In this document: positions 9,320-18,615 of the stretch, in pieces | Layout of the letters: each line of letters starts with the position of its first letter | Numbering within the stretch: position 1 is the stretch's first letter | From: Candidatus Schekmanbacteria bacterium | Lineage (GTDB): Bacteria; CSSED10-310; JACPHN01 | DNA: 64,000 bases | Assembly (NCBI GenBank): GCA_016188575.1 | Contig: JACPHN010000075.1 | Coordinates: forward strand, 38,841 to 102,840 | Reading direction: 5' to 3' | Translations under genes and position numbers: made by a program | Notes under the pieces: generated by a model | Told to the model about the DNA's origin: nothing | The model's input: the letters and a program-made list of their open reading frames with translations, nothing else | Databases searched by the model: none

Positions 9320-10067
9320 CGTTGGTGGCGCGGGTGGGCGGAGGGCGAGCCGTGGGAGTCACGGGCGCCGTGGGATGCCCACTGGCTTATCGGCTGGTCG
9401 TGGACAGCACTGGAGTCGCGCGGGGGGAGGCGGTTAAAAGCGAAGGGGGCGTAGGTCGCGCCCCCTTCAACCCGGTCATTCCGGTGTGCTCGTGGTGATG
9501 TAAGGACCGCCGAAAGGCTGGAGTAACCTCCAAATGCCGTCGAGGGGGCGCTCTCTATTATCAATCTCGCCCTGGTTCGACTCCCTGCGAAACAGATTTT
9601 CGATGACCGGCGCGGCCGGCCTCCGTTTTGATTCGCGAGTAATGTCAGCATATGTTGCAATGGGCGTGCCATCGGCGGCGCGGCGCGCGATGTGATCAGA
9701 TCATCGTTTCTCAACGGTCGTTACTCTTCTGCCTGGCGGCTTCCCGCCGAAATTCGGCCTGCAGATGGCGCTTTTCCGCCATCTGCCGATCGTCGTCTAC
9801 CCTGCGGTCGCAAGAATGCGTCAGCCCCGCGACTTCCTGCTCCTGCGCACCACGTCCAAAGCATACCGCGGATGGCGGAAACCCGCCATACGAAATGCCG
9901 CTTGCGCACTTTGAACGGCAGTGGTAGCGTCAGCCGTTGATCGCGGCGCCATGGTTCCCGCGCCAGACCACAGCCCCCCCGCCGTGGACGCCGGGGCCTG
10001 GCTCCGCGGTCCTCTCCCCGCGCTTGAAGTCGCGTGAAATACACGTTTGTGGTGAGGGTACCACGGG
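9320..10067. other. Gene-free interval between NtrC and kinase 1
   Basis: About 750 bp upstream of two divergent regulators. No convincing coding frame. It holds a GC-rich hairpin at 9442-9468, annotated separately, and somewhat less GC-rich sequence around 9540-9900. A GAGGG at 10054-10058 may serve as ribosome binding site for the GTG start at 10068. Confidence 0.5.
9442..9468 (-). terminator. Stem-loop with U-run on the minus strand
   Basis: GAAGGGGGC pairs with GCCCCCTTC around a 9-base loop. On the minus strand the stem is followed within a few bases by CTTTTAA, giving a short U-run like a rho-independent terminator. No minus-strand gene is evident upstream of it, so it may end a small RNA, or act as an attenuator before the NtrC gene. 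Confidence 0.4.
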
Positions 10068-13000
10068 GTGTCGGCTCTGCCCGAGCAGATAGGCCCTTAC
10101 AGGATTCAAGAAGCCGTCGGTATGGGCGCGATGGGCGCCGTCTACCGTGCCCAACACGTGCAGTCGGGCCTGGAGGCCGCGCTCAAGACCGTGCACGTCC
10201 CGCGCCAAGGAATTCTCCCGATGCTGCGCCGCGAGATTCAGGCCCTCGCGCGCCTCCGCCATCCCGGCATCGTGCGCATCCTGGACTCCGGCACCGAGAA
10301 CGGCATGCCCTGGTACGCCATGGAGCTCATCCAGGGAATGACCTTGCGCGAGTTCGCGCGCGCCGCCTGGAGCCCCGCATCGCCGGCGCCCAATAATGGA
10401 GGGCTCCTGCGCCTCTTGAGCGTCTTCCGCCGCGCCAGCTCCGCACTCGCCTACATCCACGGCGAAGGCCTCATTCATCGCGACCTGAAACCGGACAACA
10501 TCCTGGTTGCCAAGGACGACCGCCCGGTGCTCGTCGACTTCGGACTGCGCGTCGAGTTCGCCGGGGCTGACACCCGCGAATCGCTGTCCGGCGTCATCGA
10601 AGCCGGCGGTACCCTGCAGTACATGGCGCCCGAGCACATGCGCGGCGAGATGCTCGACGCCCGCAGCGACCTCTACTCGCTCGGCTGCATGTTCTATGAG
10701 CTCTTGACCGGACGCCTCCCGTTTTCCGGCGACTCGGTCGCGGAGATCATTCGCGGGCACCTCGAAGAACGACCCCAGCTCCCCTCCCGGCTTTCCCCTG
10801 CCCTGCCGCGCGAGCTCGATGACCTGATCATGAGTCTGTTGCGCAAGGAGCCTCGCCAGCGCACCGGCTATGCTTCCGACGTCGCGGCCGCGTTCAACGC
10901 TCTCGGGGCCGCTGATTGGGACACCGCTACGGTGCCGCCGATCCGCCCGTATCTGTACCGGCCGGCTCTGGTCGGTCGGGCCGCTGCCCTGAGCACCTTT
11001 GAACGTCTCCTCGTCGACATCACCGCGGGGCGTGGTCGCGTGGTGGCGGTGGCGGGCGAAAGCGGCGTCGGGAAAACCCGCCTCGGCATCGAGTTTGCCC
11101 GCGAAGCCCAGGCACACCAGGTGCAAGTCCTCACAGGGGAGTGTTTCCCGATATCCGTCAAGGAGCTCGCCGAACAGACCGGCGGCGGCCGCCCGCTGGA
11201 AGCGTTGCGCCGCGCTCTGCGCGCCGTCGCCGACCGCTGCCGCGAGCACGGCCTCGGGGAAACCGAGCGCCTGCTCGGCCGCCGCGGCAAGATCCTCGCA
11301 CCGTACGAACCCGCTCTCAACGGCCTACCCGGGCAAGATCACCACCCCGACCCCGCCGACCTGCCGCCTCCCGCGGCGCGCCACCGTGTCCTCACGGCGC
11401 TCGCCGACACCTTCGCGGCCCTCGCTCAGCACGCCCCCCTGGTCATCATTCTTGACGACCTGCAGTGGGCCGACGACCTCACGCTCCGCTTTGTCAACCA
11501 CGTTCAGCGATCCGGATGCTTTTCCCGGAGCCGACTCCTTTTTGTCGTTACCTATCGCACCGAGGAGGTCGCCGGTCTGGTGCGCGATTTTCTCGAGTCC
11601 CCCGGCCTGGAGGTCATGGAGTTGGACCGGCTCTCGTCCCGCGACGTCGGGCAGATGGTCGGTGACATGCTTTCGCTCGCGACGCCCCCCCAAGGATTCG
11701 TCGATTTTCTCTACGCCCACTCGGAGGGCAACCCGTTCTTCGTCGCCGAATACATGCAGTCGGCGATGAATGAGGGCGTGCTGATGCGCGACGCGCAGGG
11801 CAGATGGCACGTCGTCGCCGGCGAAGGCGGCTTCGACGATTCGGTGGTGTACTCCTCGCTGCCGGTCCCCAGATCCATGCAGGAACTGGTGCAACAGCGC
11901 CTCAACGCGCTTCCCGAGCGCGCGCTGATGATGGCCTACATTGCCGCCGTGGCCGGGCGGGAAACGTCGCTCGCGCTGCTCTCCCACATCGCTTCCATGG
12001 ATGAGGAGGAGCTCATGGAGCTGGCGGACGAGCTGGTCCGCCACCACGTCTTTCGCCAGACCGGCTCCGGGCGCATCCGCTTTGCCCACGACAAGATCCG
12101 CGAAGCGGCCTACGCCGCGATTCCAGAACCCCTGCTGCGCAAGCTCCACAAGGCCACCGCGCGCGCCATCGAGCGCCTCTTCGGACCGCGCAACGAAGAA
12201 TACGTCGGCCAGTTGGCGTATCACTGGGAGAAGGCCGGAGTCCTGGACCTGGCGCGCAGCCACTATCTCGAGGCCGCACGCGAAGCCGCGCGAAGCTACG
12301 CCCACGTGGAGTCCGAGCGGATGTATCGCGCTTTCCTCGAGCTGGTGGGAGAACCCTCGAGCGACTCGGTAACCGCCCGCAACGAATACGGGAAAAACGT
12401 CCTTTGCATTCAGGGGCGGTTTCCCGAAGCGATGGACCAGCATCGGATCGCGTTGCAGGAAGCGCGCACCCTGGGCGACCGCGCCGGCGAAGGCGTCAGC
12501 CTGCAGGGCCTCGCCGGCGCGAGCTACCTGGCGGGGCAGCTCGGCGATGCGGAACGTCTGGCGCGTCAGGCGCTGGCGATCCATCGGGTGCTCGGCGACC
12601 GCCTGTCAGAGGGCTTCTCGCTGAGCACTCTCGGTGCCATTGCCGGCGTCCAGGGCCATACCGAAGAGGCTCGCGAGCGATACCAGAGCGCTCTCGACAT
12701 GTTCCGCGAAACCGGGGACCGGCGCGCCGAGGGCGTCGCGCTCGCCAACCTCGCCATTACCTACTCGGAGCACGGCGAAACCGCCCGCGCCATCACGCTC
12801 AACGAGGAGGCGCTGGCGATTCATCGTGAAGTCCGAGATACGCGCGCCGAGGGCATCACGATGCTCAACCTGGCGATGGATCGGCGGAGCGAAGGCCATC
12901 TCGCCCAGGCCCACGACCTCTTGCTACGGGCGCTGTTGACCCACGAAGAAGTCGGCAATCGGCCGTGGGAAGGCATCACGCTGTTCTGCATCGCCTCCAA

Positions 13001-13481
13001 TCACCTCGGCCTGGGTCGCGTCGAGGAGGCGCGAACCGTCCTGAGGCGCTCTCTGGAGGTATTTCGGGAAATGGGCAATCCCCGCGTCGAGCTCGTGGCA
13101 CTCGCCGACCTCGCGCACATCGAACGGCTGGCGTACGGCAATTTCCCCGGTGCCGAGCGCTACCTCAAGCGCGCCGCGCGGCTGTTGCCGGCGGTTTCCG
13201 ATGCCCCGAGCCTGATTCCCTACCACTGCGAGCTCGGTCACCTGTGGATGGCGTGCGGGAAGTCCGCGCTGCAGATGCTCGCGCACGTGCGCGCCAAGGT
13301 GGCCGAGATTCCGCTGAGCGACGCCAGCGAGCTGGCGCAGGACGTGCGCCGGTTCGAGTCCGCGGTGGATGCTTTCGAGCGAGGCACGGCGCTGTTCCGC
13401 GGCGACCTGCCGCGGTTCCTGCCCGATGGCCTGCGCCGCTGGCTGCGCCAGCGCGGCGACTTGCCGGCGGCGCTGTCGTGA
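10068..13481 (+). CDS. Giant Ser/Thr kinase-AAA ATPase-TPR signalling protein 1
   Basis: An 1137-residue cytosolic regulator starting at GTG. Residues 9-275 are a Hanks-type kinase: glycine loop GMGAMG (18-23), Lys40, catalytic HRDLKPDN (137-144), DFG (157-159) and APEH. After PPIRPYLYRPALVGR comes an AAA/STAND-like ATPase with Walker A GESGVGKT (330-337) and Walker B IILDDLQWADD. From about residue 700 onward TPR-type repeats dominate (DRAGEGVSLQGLAG, DRLSEGFSLSTLGA). Such PknB-AAA-TPR fusions abound in myxobacteria and act as signal integrators. A closely similar protein is encoded at 29415, so the two are paralogues. The partner gene at 13510 may be co-transcribed. Ligand and substrates are unknown. 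Confidence 0.9.
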   Translation: MSALPEQIGPYRIQEAVGMGAMGAVYRAQHVQSGLEAALKTVHVPRQGILPMLRREIQALARLRHPGIVRILDSGTENGMPWYAMELIQGMTLREFARAAWSPASPAPNNGGLLRLLSVFRRASSALAYIHGEGLIHRDLKPDNILVAKDDRPVLVDFGLRVEFAGADTRESLSGVIEAGGTLQYMAPEHMRGEMLDARSDLYSLGCMFYELLTGRLPFSGDSVAEIIRGHLEERPQLPSRLSPALPRELDDLIMSLLRKEPRQRTGYASDVAAAFNALGAADWDTATVPPIRPYLYRPALVGRAAALSTFERLLVDITAGRGRVVAVAGESGVGKTRLGIEFAREAQAHQVQVLTGECFPISVKELAEQTGGGRPLEALRRALRAVADRCREHGLGETERLLGRRGKILAPYEPALNGLPGQDHHPDPADLPPPAARHRVLTALADTFAALAQHAPLVIILDDLQWADDLTLRFVNHVQRSGCFSRSRLLFVVTYRTEEVAGLVRDFLESPGLEVMELDRLSSRDVGQMVGDMLSLATPPQGFVDFLYAHSEGNPFFVAEYMQSAMNEGVLMRDAQGRWHVVAGEGGFDDSVVYSSLPVPRSMQELVQQRLNALPERALMMAYIAAVAGRETSLALLSHIASMDEEELMELADELVRHHVFRQTGSGRIRFAHDKIREAAYAAIPEPLLRKLHKATARAIERLFGPRNEEYVGQLAYHWEKAGVLDLARSHYLEAAREAARSYAHVESERMYRAFLELVGEPSSDSVTARNEYGKNVLCIQGRFPEAMDQHRIALQEARTLGDRAGEGVSLQGLAGASYLAGQLGDAERLARQALAIHRVLGDRLSEGFSLSTLGAIAGVQGHTEEARERYQSALDMFRETGDRRAEGVALANLAITYSEHGETARAITLNEEALAIHREVRDTRAEGITMLNLAMDRRSEGHLAQAHDLLLRALLTHEEVGNRPWEGITLFCIASNHLGLGRVEEARTVLRRSLEVFREMGNPRVELVALADLAHIERLAYGNFPGAERYLKRAARLLPAVSDAPSLIPYHCELGHLWMACGKSALQMLAHVRAKVAEIPLSDASELAQDVRRFESAVDAFERGTALFRGDLPRFLPDGLRRWLRQRGDLPAALS

Positions 13482-13509
13482 GCGGCACCGGTAGCGGACG
13501 CCGCGCGCT

Positions 13510-14130
13510 GTGAGCGCTTCCCGCCTACGCCTCGAGGATCTCGCCGCGCTCCCGCGCTGGCCGGCGGCACAAGTGCTCGCGCTCACAGGAAACTGCCGCG
13601 GCAGCCTGATGCAGCACTGGGCGCTGCACTGCACCCGGCGGTGGGGACCCGGCGCCGTGCCGCTGATTCGCCAGGATCTCGGGGTCGCAGGCAGCGGCCT
13701 GCCCGATGCGCCCACGCTCGGCGAGTGGGTGCCGGCGGCGCTACAGGTACGGCTCGTCGACATCGTCCTGGACCGCTTCCTCGGCGATGACTGGCGGACC
13801 GCGCGCGAGCTGTTCCACGCCGATGTCGAACGGAGCGGTGGGCGACTGCTGCGCGCCGCCGTGAAGGCGGTTGGCCCGTCACCCTTCTTTCACCACGCCG
13901 GCAAGATCCACCCCCACCTGTACGATGTCGGCGTCGCCGCCGGCGCGGTCGACGGCAAACACGCCACTGTAACCTGCTCGGGAGCCGGCCTCTTCCTCAA
14001 TCCGACCTGGCAGGCGCTACAGCTTCTCGGTTTCGAGGTCCTGCTCGCGCTGGCCTCGCGCCGCCCGCTCGACCTCTACGGCGAGACCCTGCCCCCCGAC
14101 GGCTTCCAGGTGACGGTCGAGTGGGCGTGA
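13510..14130 (+). CDS. Conserved-looking hypothetical protein, 206 residues
   Basis: Starts at GTG 28 bases after kinase 1. I do not recognise it firmly. It has no signal or membrane segment. It reads as a mixed alpha/beta soluble protein with conserved-looking blocks WGPGAVPLIRQDLG, LGEWVPAALQVRLVDIVLDR and KAVGPSPFFHHAGKIHPHLY. The overall plan recalls the roughly 180-residue DUF2378 proteins common in Myxococcales, but the match is weak and only by eye. Its codon use and position suggest a real gene in the kinase operon, perhaps a kinase substrate or adaptor (inference). Confidence 0.6.
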   Translation: MSASRLRLEDLAALPRWPAAQVLALTGNCRGSLMQHWALHCTRRWGPGAVPLIRQDLGVAGSGLPDAPTLGEWVPAALQVRLVDIVLDRFLGDDWRTARELFHADVERSGGRLLRAAVKAVGPSPFFHHAGKIHPHLYDVGVAAGAVDGKHATVTCSGAGLFLNPTWQALQLLGFEVLLALASRRPLDLYGETLPPDGFQVTVEWA

Positions 14131-14164
14131 GTTGCGGGCGCCAGGAGCCCGCCACCACGTCCCG

Positions 14165-14961
<797 letters not shown>

Positions 14962-15151
14962 GCGCTGTGTCTGTTTCCTGAAACCTGATCAAGGCTGATC
15001 ATGGCCTTTCCCCGGCGATTTCCCCGACCCGGGGTGCAGCCGGGCCCCTTTCGGCGGCCCTCCCACGGATCACCTTGCGGCCATGCGATGGGCATCGGCG
15101 AGCAACCAGAACGCGTAACGCCGTTCGGGTTCACACCACCGTTCCTTCTGC

Positions 15152-15209
15152 TTTGAGTTTCGGGTTTCTAGTTTCGAGTTTCGAGTTTCGAGTTTCGAGT
15201 TTCGAGTTG
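15152..15209 (+). repeat. TTTCGAG heptamer tandem repeat
   Basis: Five perfect copies of TTTCGAG at 15172-15206, flanked by degenerate copies (TTTGAG, TTTCGGG, TTTCTAG). A short inverted counterpart (CGAAACTCC, GCGAAACC) follows near 15230-15260. It lies at the 3' side of the TnpB-like fragment. Variable-number heptamers like this are slippage-prone. Confidence 0.85.
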
Positions 15210-15215
15210 AAGAGC

Positions 15216-15606
15216 TCACCCTCTTCGAGCTCGAAACTCCAAACTCAAGACGCGAAACCAACGATTGACAAGGCTGCGGACGCGTTCCGCCAAGGATGCC
15301 CATTGCCGGTCAACTGTGTCAAAGGCTTCCTTGAGCGCGCTTTTCCACTGGCGCGCCTGGAGGCTGTTCAAACTGACGTAGCCAATCTCAAGCCAAGCGT
15401 TGCGAACGGCGAGCGAAGTCGACATCTCGGCCCCAAAGCGTCGCGTTGGCCAAATCGAGAAGATGCCGATCTTTCTCGCGAGCGTACGCTTTGGCAGTCG
15501 CGTCCAACTCGTCCCATTTGCCACGGTTCGGCGGCAAGCTGATGCGGCGGATCGTGCGCGTGGGCCGACTCTTTGCCTTATTCGCTTGCGAGGTCCTTGT
15601 CAGCAT
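15216..15606 (-). pseudogene. N-terminal relic of a TnpB/OrfB-like IS200/IS605 protein
   Basis: Two overlapping minus-strand frames together resemble the N-terminus of IS605-type OrfB/TnpB. Frame 1 (15606-15388) reads RRISLPPNRGKWDELDATAK then REKDRHLLDLANATLWG. Frame 2 (down to 15216) continues LEIGYVSLNSLQARQWKSAL and KEAFDTVDRQWASLAERV, matching the family block around LQAR-WK-ALKDA. The sequence then runs into the TTTCGAG repeat. At least one frameshift is needed and the RuvC nuclease half is absent, so it is dead. The assignment is by remembered family pattern only and is moderate. Confidence 0.5.
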
Positions 15607-15790
15607 GATTCTGTAGATCTTTTTCTGTCGCCAATTGAGCGATTTTCTTTTTGTACTTGCGCAGACCGTATAATCGTGTAGATCTTAGCATCGATGATGA
15701 TGGAAGTCAATACGAGAATCGAGCTCCTTTGGCCCTGTTCGCGAAGGAGTCCGCGGCAACGACGGATTAGACGCCGGACGCCCCTGCGCT

Positions 15791-16240
15791 TCAGGAGCGC
15801 CCCGGCTTGTGACCTGAATCGGTGTTGAAGACCTTCGCCGAGCTACGCTTGCAGGACCAACGGCCGTCGGCCGAGCGGGAAAACGCGAAGATCTCGTACT
15901 TCCCGCTACGTTCCGCCGAGGCGAATGCGGAGACATATGCAGTGGAGAAGCCCCATTGCTCGGAAACTGGCCGGATAAGCTCGAACACCTCGAGAGCCTC
16001 CTGATCGAGCTCCTTTGATGCCGCTGCTGAGACCGCGGTGACGTACTCGAGAGCGAAGGCATCCTGATTGGCATGTCGTTCGCCGTGCTCGACGCCCCAC
16101 ACGAGCTGGCATGAAGTTACCTTGACAGATCTGCCTGACGGGAGCTGCTGGGAAAGAGTTGGCTGGGGAAAGCGGCCCGAATCGAGGCAGCCAAAACACC
16201 AGGCGAGGAGAAGCGATGCGTTCAGAATTCGTAGTGACAC
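15791..16240 (-). CDS. Small putative lipoprotein
   Basis: A 149-residue protein of unknown function. The GTG start at 16240 is chosen because GGAGG lies just upstream and it opens directly into a lipoprotein-like signal (LRILNASLLLAWCFGC, Cys at the end). The mature part has VTSCQLVWGVEHGERHANQD, a Glu-rich helix (KELDQEALEVFELIRPVSEQ) and a C-terminal strand YEIFAFSRSADGRWSCK. Several Cys could form disulfides. It is divergent from the secreted protease at 16578, with about 340 bp between. No recognised domain. Confidence 0.55.
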   Translation of the reverse strand: MSLRILNASLLLAWCFGCLDSGRFPQPTLSQQLPSGRSVKVTSCQLVWGVEHGERHANQDAFALEYVTAVSAAASKELDQEALEVFELIRPVSEQWGFSTAYVSAFASAERSGKYEIFAFSRSADGRWSCKRSSAKVFNTDSGHKPGRS

Positions 16241-16577
16241 AATGCCTCCATCATGCGGGGAGAGGTGCGACGCATAGAAGGGGGTTCCGGGTTCAACGGT
16301 TCGTGCTGCCATCATGGGTGCTCTCGGGCGTCTAACGGGGAGCCGGGTCAGTGGCTGGGCCCGAAAGTAGTATAGTACCGCTCGGCAATGTCTGCTGCGC
16401 GGCGGCATCCTGAGCCGGCGGGAGATCGACAGAGCGGCGCGCGCGCAGCGCCTCAGCCGGCGTCGGCTCGGCCTCGCGTAGCTCGATATGGAGCTGCTTT
16501 GCCGCGGCACAGGGCGAGTGAGCGCGGGATTGGAATCCGTGCTAGCATGATAGCGCCGTAGGCGCGGAGGCGTGGCG
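16241..16577. other. Intergenic region between divergent secreted-protein genes
   Basis: About 340 bp with no gene. It must hold the promoters of the lipoprotein (minus) and the metalloprotease (plus). A TATAGT occurs near 16370 but without a matching -35 at 16-18 bases. GGAGG at 16566-16570 is the ribosome binding site for the ATG at 16578. Confidence 0.5.
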
Positions 16578-17918
16578 ATGCTTTCCATGTCCAGAATCTT
16601 GCCCAGACTGCTCAGGCACCTGGCCGGTGCGGCGTGTCTGACCGTGATCTTCACCCTTCCGGCGGCCGCGAGGAAACCGGACCTGGCGGGACTGGCTGCC
16701 TACACCGAAACCGAGCTGCAGCTTGCAGTAGAGAAGTCTGGGAGGGGGCGAGCTCAGCTCGTCCTGGCCGGATCGCCCGTGACCTTGTTGCTCGAGCCCG
16801 TGGACTTGCGGGCTACCGGGTTTCGGCTTCTCGTTGCTGGGGCCGGCGGAGTCGAGCTCCAGGAGCCGCCTCCTCCGCGCACGGTTCGGGGTAGTGTCGC
16901 CGGTAACCCGGCCAGCTCGGTGCGGGGATCGATCACCGGCCATGGCTTTGCGGGCCTCGTGCGCGCCAACGGTGGCGCGTGGTACGTCGAGCCGCTTCGC
17001 CGGTACCTGCCGCAGGCTTCGCCCGAGGCTCATGTGGTCTACCGGCCACTGGATGTCGCGGCCGCCCCGCTGAGATGCGGAACCAGGCGCTCGATGGTCG
17101 AAACTGCCGACCTGCCTGCCGACGCACCCGCGCCCGTTCGCAGGGTTGCTGTCGTGCTGGCCGAGATCGCTCTGGACGCCGACTTCGAGCGCTTCCAGCT
17201 CGACGGCTCCGACCCACAAGCAACCCTCGAAAACATGGAACAGATCCTCAACCTGGTTACCGACCAATACGAGCGCGAGCTCGGCATCACCTACCGAATC
17301 AGCGCCAGCATCATTCGGACGGTCGAACCCGATCCGTACCGCGACCCGGACCAACATGCCGCCGGGTGGGTCAATGCGGACAACCTGATGGAGGAATTCA
17401 TGCGGGAATGGCGGACGAACCAGGTGGCGTTGCCTCGCGACGTGGCGCATCTGTTCACTGGCAAGAACCTCGGCTACCAGGCACCGGCCGGGTTGGCATA
17501 CCTGGGTTCCGTCTGCGACCCGTATCGCGGCTACGGATTCTCCGGGAACGGGACGGAGACCGTCCTGGCGCTGCGGCAGTCCTTGACGGCCCACGAGCTC
17601 GGGCACAGTTGGAGGGCGGAGCACTGCGACGATTCACTGGCGGACAACTTTTTCGCGGGTTGCTGCGGTCCGCCGAGCTACACGATGTGCTCCTATCTCG
17701 GCTCGGATCCGCGCAATAAATTTTGCCAGCCGTCGCTGAGCGTGATGGGTGCGTTTCGGGACAGTCTCGACTGCCTGTCCGAGGTGACTCCCGGTGGCGT
17801 CGCCGCGGATCGCGCGCCGGCACTGGCGATCCTGCTCGCATTGCTTTCCGTCGCTGCCGCTCGGCTGCCGGCGGGCACTTGCTTTCAGCGAGCGACCGCT
17901 CGGCGTCATCTTTCCTGA
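16578..17918 (+). CDS. Secreted zinc metalloprotease, metzincin-like
   Basis: A 446-residue exported protein. The ATG at 16578 is preferred over the GTG at 16572 because GGAGG (16566-16570) is correctly spaced from it. A signal peptide covers roughly residues 1-33 (GAACLTVIFTLPAAARKP). The catalytic motif is HELGHSWRAEHC, that is HExxHxxxxxH as in metzincins such as M12B reprolysin-like enzymes. Downstream CCGPPSYTMCSYLG may provide the Met-turn and disulfides. The propeptide-like N-half contains TVRGSVAGNPASSVRGSITG, resembling pro-domains of bacterial reprolysin-like proteases. The C-terminus ends with a hydrophobic stretch (APALAILLALLSVAAARL) followed by basic residues, which could anchor it. 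The substrate is unknown. Confidence 0.85.
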   Translation: MLSMSRILPRLLRHLAGAACLTVIFTLPAAARKPDLAGLAAYTETELQLAVEKSGRGRAQLVLAGSPVTLLLEPVDLRATGFRLLVAGAGGVELQEPPPPRTVRGSVAGNPASSVRGSITGHGFAGLVRANGGAWYVEPLRRYLPQASPEAHVVYRPLDVAAAPLRCGTRRSMVETADLPADAPAPVRRVAVVLAEIALDADFERFQLDGSDPQATLENMEQILNLVTDQYERELGITYRISASIIRTVEPDPYRDPDQHAAGWVNADNLMEEFMREWRTNQVALPRDVAHLFTGKNLGYQAPAGLAYLGSVCDPYRGYGFSGNGTETVLALRQSLTAHELGHSWRAEHCDDSLADNFFAGCCGPPSYTMCSYLGSDPRNKFCQPSLSVMGAFRDSLDCLSEVTPGGVAADRAPALAILLALLSVAAARLPAGTCFQRATARRHLS

Positions 17919-18615
17919 CGGCCCACTCATCCCAGCTCCGGAAGCTCGCATGACTCCCTCTGTTGGTTCGCGGCTCGGTAGACCCTCCCTCGATGTCGAT
18001 GGCGAGCTCGTAAAGACGGGGCGCGCCCGGGACCACCATCACGCCAATCATGGTGACCGCGACCGACGTTTCCTTCGCGACCGGCGCGTGTCGCCGTATC
18101 TTGGCGGCGGCCGGGCTGGTGGCGCGTGCGGGAGAAGATCGTCACGACCGGTCGGACGGCAGGCTCGACCAGCCTCGGTGCGCATGTGGTCAGCGGCCTC
18201 GCCGTGCGCGCTCATCACCTCGTAGTGCTGCTCGGAGAGCTTGCTCATGCGTTCGTTCCGCACTCTCTGGAGGGGGATGAAGGCAGTACGGCTCCCTACC
18301 ACGATGAGGACGAAGTCGGCGGTTTCAGCTTTTCACTGCGCTTCGCCGTCACTCTGTGATCGCAAGCGCCGCAATGGGAGCGGCGCCGCGAATGCCGGGG
18401 GCAGCACGATGCGGATGACCAGGCGTTGGCGCTCGCTTCTGAGCCATTCGTCGTCAAGCTGGCGGGCAGGCGCGAGGCAAGGCTTCCCCGGTGTTGACGC
18501 CAGTTCCTCGCGAATGCTCAGACCTTGTGGACAAGGCCCATGCTCAAGCTCTACTCAGGCAGCGCAATGCGAATCAGATAACGGCTTGGCATCGGCCGGA
18601 GCACGAACCGCAAGG
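17919..18615. other. Gene-free interval, possibly decayed coding sequence
   Basis: About 700 bp between the convergent protease and cyclase genes. On the minus strand, short stretches (for example FIPLQRVRNERMSKLSEQ near 18250-18290 and MVVPGAPRLYELAIDIEGG near 17990-18045) look codon-like but lie in different frames with no full gene. I read it as eroded sequence and assign no function. Confidence 0.4.

Noticed and set aside
15152-15209. TTTCGAG array as a CRISPR array
   Set aside because: The 7-bp units are contiguous without spacers. It is a microsatellite-type tandem repeat.
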